Both the position numbers and the translations under genes were made by a program. From positions 3,973,001-4,037,000 of the forward strand of contig NC_092677.1 of NCBI RefSeq assembly GCF_964355755.1: a DNA stretch of 64,000 nt, read 5' to 3'. Below are positions 62,115 through 64,000 of this stretch, one piece after another. The notes under the pieces were generated by a model that worked only from the letters and a program-made list of their open reading frames with translations, was not told where the DNA came from and made no database searches. Source of the stretch: Antedon mediterranea. Taxonomy: Eukaryota > Echinodermata > Crinoidea > Comatulida > Antedonidae. Within the stretch, counting starts at the first letter, position 1. Every line of letters begins with the position of its first letter.

Positions 62115-63274
62115 CTAATAAAAAAAAATCCAGTGAAAATATAAGAATGTAGCAGATACAGTAGTGCTGTTTCGATTTTCTAGACTATTGTAAAAACCTC
62201 ACCTCAAAATACATGTACTGTTTTCAAAACTTACCTCTTGAATTTTGATAATTTTCCAACGCTTCTTTTTCTAATCGACGTCCGTAATGTGGAGCATACC
62301 AAACCAGAAGCTTGCCATCAACCTCAATATCTTTAATAGCAGAGTACATTATGCCATCTTTGTATTGAAACGCACTAAGATTCTGTTCCACTGCATTGCC
62401 AGCTACTTTCACAAGACACATCCAATTGCATTTGTCTTCATTACTTGGATCAAGGTACACAGGTTCCTCGTCTTTTTTGAATACCTGAAATGTGTTAAAA
62501 GTAAAAATAATTTTCCTTCTTTTCTGTGGCTGGGATTCTTAAGCCTTTTTATCTATCTCTTTCACTTATACAAATGGCAGACTTGTTTGTTTGGAAACAA
62601 TACATTTGTGCAGTGTTTTAACATTTTATTTAATGTACAGTGCTCGAATATTGTATTTTACCTTTAGAAAAAATCCTTCCAATTTGTCATCAGCAATACT
62701 ATCCAGAAGAGGTGCTTCAAAAGGACCAAATCTTGTTCCTTTTGGAATTGCAATTCCTGCAACAACATGCTTCTCCCCATCAATAACTTTCAAGTTCAAA
62801 CTTCTTGGAAGAGTGGCTTCTGCTTTATTCAGAATAGGTTCTCCGAGGACATTGAGAATGCTGCCTGCAAGAGGGCACTCGGTCTCATGCGTATCCTGAC
62901 AATCCTCACACCCTAAAAAATGTTTATCATACTTTCAATTTAAATATACAGGTACTGTAATATCAAAAGACTTAAATACAGTTTAACAGAGTTTTGTTGC
63001 CAGATAATAATTATTCAGTAAACAATGAAAAATAACCATGAGTGAGAATGGGCTAAAGCCCAAACAGATCCTGCACTCACGCAATGCACAGCAAGACACT
63101 TTTAGAATACAGCTTTAGGAGTCATGTCTAATTATTCTACAGGCAGAAAGTGTAGTTTCAGTACTGCAGTAGAATTATTTTAAAACGATTCCTTAAATAG
63201 AAAAATTGGAAATCATGTTCAATCTAGGAATCATGCAACTTACACAATGGAGTAGAATTTTCGTCAGACTGCAT
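58309..63274 (-). CDS. PRDM15: PRDM15: PR-domain multi-zinc-finger transcription regulator
   Basis: Four coding exons, high to low: 63274-63244, 62912-62662, 62484-62235, 62114-58309. Phases agree (1, 0, 1) and the sum is 4338 nt, 1445 residues. The first exon reads MQSDENSTPL and completes a Trp codon across the junction, giving WCEDCQDTHETECP, which matches the Cys-rich lead-in (WCEEC..) of vertebrate PRDM15. The PR domain follows: GIAIPKGTRFGPFEAPLL, VFKKDEEPVYLDPSNEDKCN, EQNLSAFQ and LLVWYAPHYG, again closest to PRDM15 as I remember it. A Lys/Arg-rich linker with an AT-hook (RGRGRPRKN) precedes about 28 C2H2 fingers. The C-terminus is acidic. PRDM15 acts in the nucleus as a DNA-binding regulator. 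Upstream noncoding exons are not resolved. Confidence 0.9.
62235..63274 (-). CDS. PRDM15: N-terminal and PR domain exons of PRDM15
   Basis: Exon 63274-63244 is only 31 nt and is chosen because it has an ATG, a good GTAAGT donor and the phase needed to make the conserved Trp. Exon 62912-62662 holds the Cys-rich lead-in and first half of the PR domain; exon 62484-62235 the second half, ending NYQNSRG. Confidence 0.8.
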
Positions 63275-64000
63275 TTTTCAAGATTTGAAACACTTTTTTG
63301 AACCTGTACAGAAAAAAAAATTATTGTAACTCCTACAGTATACACATTTTAGGTTTAAATGTTTAAACCTAAAATAAAAAATTTAATGTTAACCACACAA
63401 TATACAGTACTGTACTATCAATGTAGGCCCATTAGTTACCATTTACATAAAATTAAATTAATTTACAGGTATTGTGAAATGATAAACGCTGTGTATACCC
63501 ACAACAATCATTTGCCTTGTTTGTTTCAATTTTGATATATATTTTTTTAAATAACGTATTAACGTTTGGTAATCACATTGGCTGAAGCAAAACTTTTTAT
63601 GAAAGGAAAGTATGGTTTTCGTGTTGTGCCTCTGTATTTTAAACATTTTATTTCTGTTTCTTCAGAAGATAATTTTCATTCATATTCAAAGTCTTGAAAG
63701 TCTCCGAAAACACATCCCACAACCAACTAGCAAGGGCTAGAGTGGAGTGGTACACCCCGCCACCAAACCGTATCTCTCAGGCCAGTTTTAATTTATTAAC
63801 TTTGGGCCAATTCTTGGCCTAGCCTACCTGAATGGTGGGTCATTCATGGGGCATGGATTAGAATAGATAGGCTACAGCAGTAGCAGGGTAGGGCTAGCTG
63901 CCTGATTGGTTGAGCTTTCTATCTAGTAGGTAGGCCCAGCCTAGACTAGAGGGGATCCCTAGCAATAGCATTGCCATTAGCATATTTGTTGTTGCTCGAT
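63275..64000. other. Upstream flank of PRDM15
   Basis: No coding exon. The sequence becomes less AT-rich with aggcctac-type words near 63700-63950; a 5' UTR exon or promoter may be here but no splice donor stands out. Confidence 0.4.

Noticed and set aside
1-64000. tRNA, rRNA or snRNA genes
   Set aside because: No cloverleaf with A/B boxes or recognisable RNA core was found by eye; a covariance-model scan would be needed to exclude them.

Overview
The window is AT-rich, intron-rich eukaryotic DNA. The gene content (secreted or membrane HYR/SRCR/C-type-lectin proteins, PRDM10 and PRDM15) and many marine-invertebrate-type transposons suggest an invertebrate deuterostome, most likely an echinoderm. 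That assignment is inference; no species marker is present.

Left part (about 1.8-27.6 kb): two tandem, same-strand (minus) paralogous receptor genes. Both have a signal-peptide exon, a head domain, seven HYR domains (one exon each), one large Ser/Thr/Pro-rich mucin-like exon, a transmembrane exon and a nearly identical 43-residue tail exon. They differ in the head: copy 1 (2582-12525) has an SRCR domain and copy 2 (13642-27416) has a C-type-lectin-like domain. All ectodomain exons are symmetric phase 1-1 modules, which permits such a swap. Copy 1 splices in silico to an open frame of 1334 residues. Copy 2 carries a 4-base duplication in the mucin exon that shifts the frame before the membrane anchor. 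Each copy serves as an empty-site control for transposons in the other's introns.

Middle (27.6-46.1 kb): a transposon-rich block. A decayed tyrosine-recombinase retrotransposon of Ngaro type spans about 27637-38285. It shows an A1...B1-A2-B2 split-repeat layout, remains of an SGNH-hydrolase-like frame, gag-like, RT/RNase H and recombinase regions. It is itself interrupted by a TIR element (28102-29214), a VNTR (29.5-31.05 kb) and a Rex1-like LINE (31.27-34.38 kb). A 7-kb satellite follows (about 38.93-46.14 kb), made of hairpin-forming units in a roughly 297-bp higher-order repeat and containing a perfect 648-bp palindrome centred at 45352/45353.

Right part (48.4-63.3 kb): two conserved minus-strand transcription regulator genes head to tail, PRDM10 (48358-54266) and PRDM15 (58309-63274). 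They share intron positions around the PR domain and both have one giant C2H2 zinc-finger exon. All exon models were made by reading splice sites and phases by hand; codon sums close in frame for PRDM10 (1321 aa), PRDM15 (1445 aa) and HYR copy 1.
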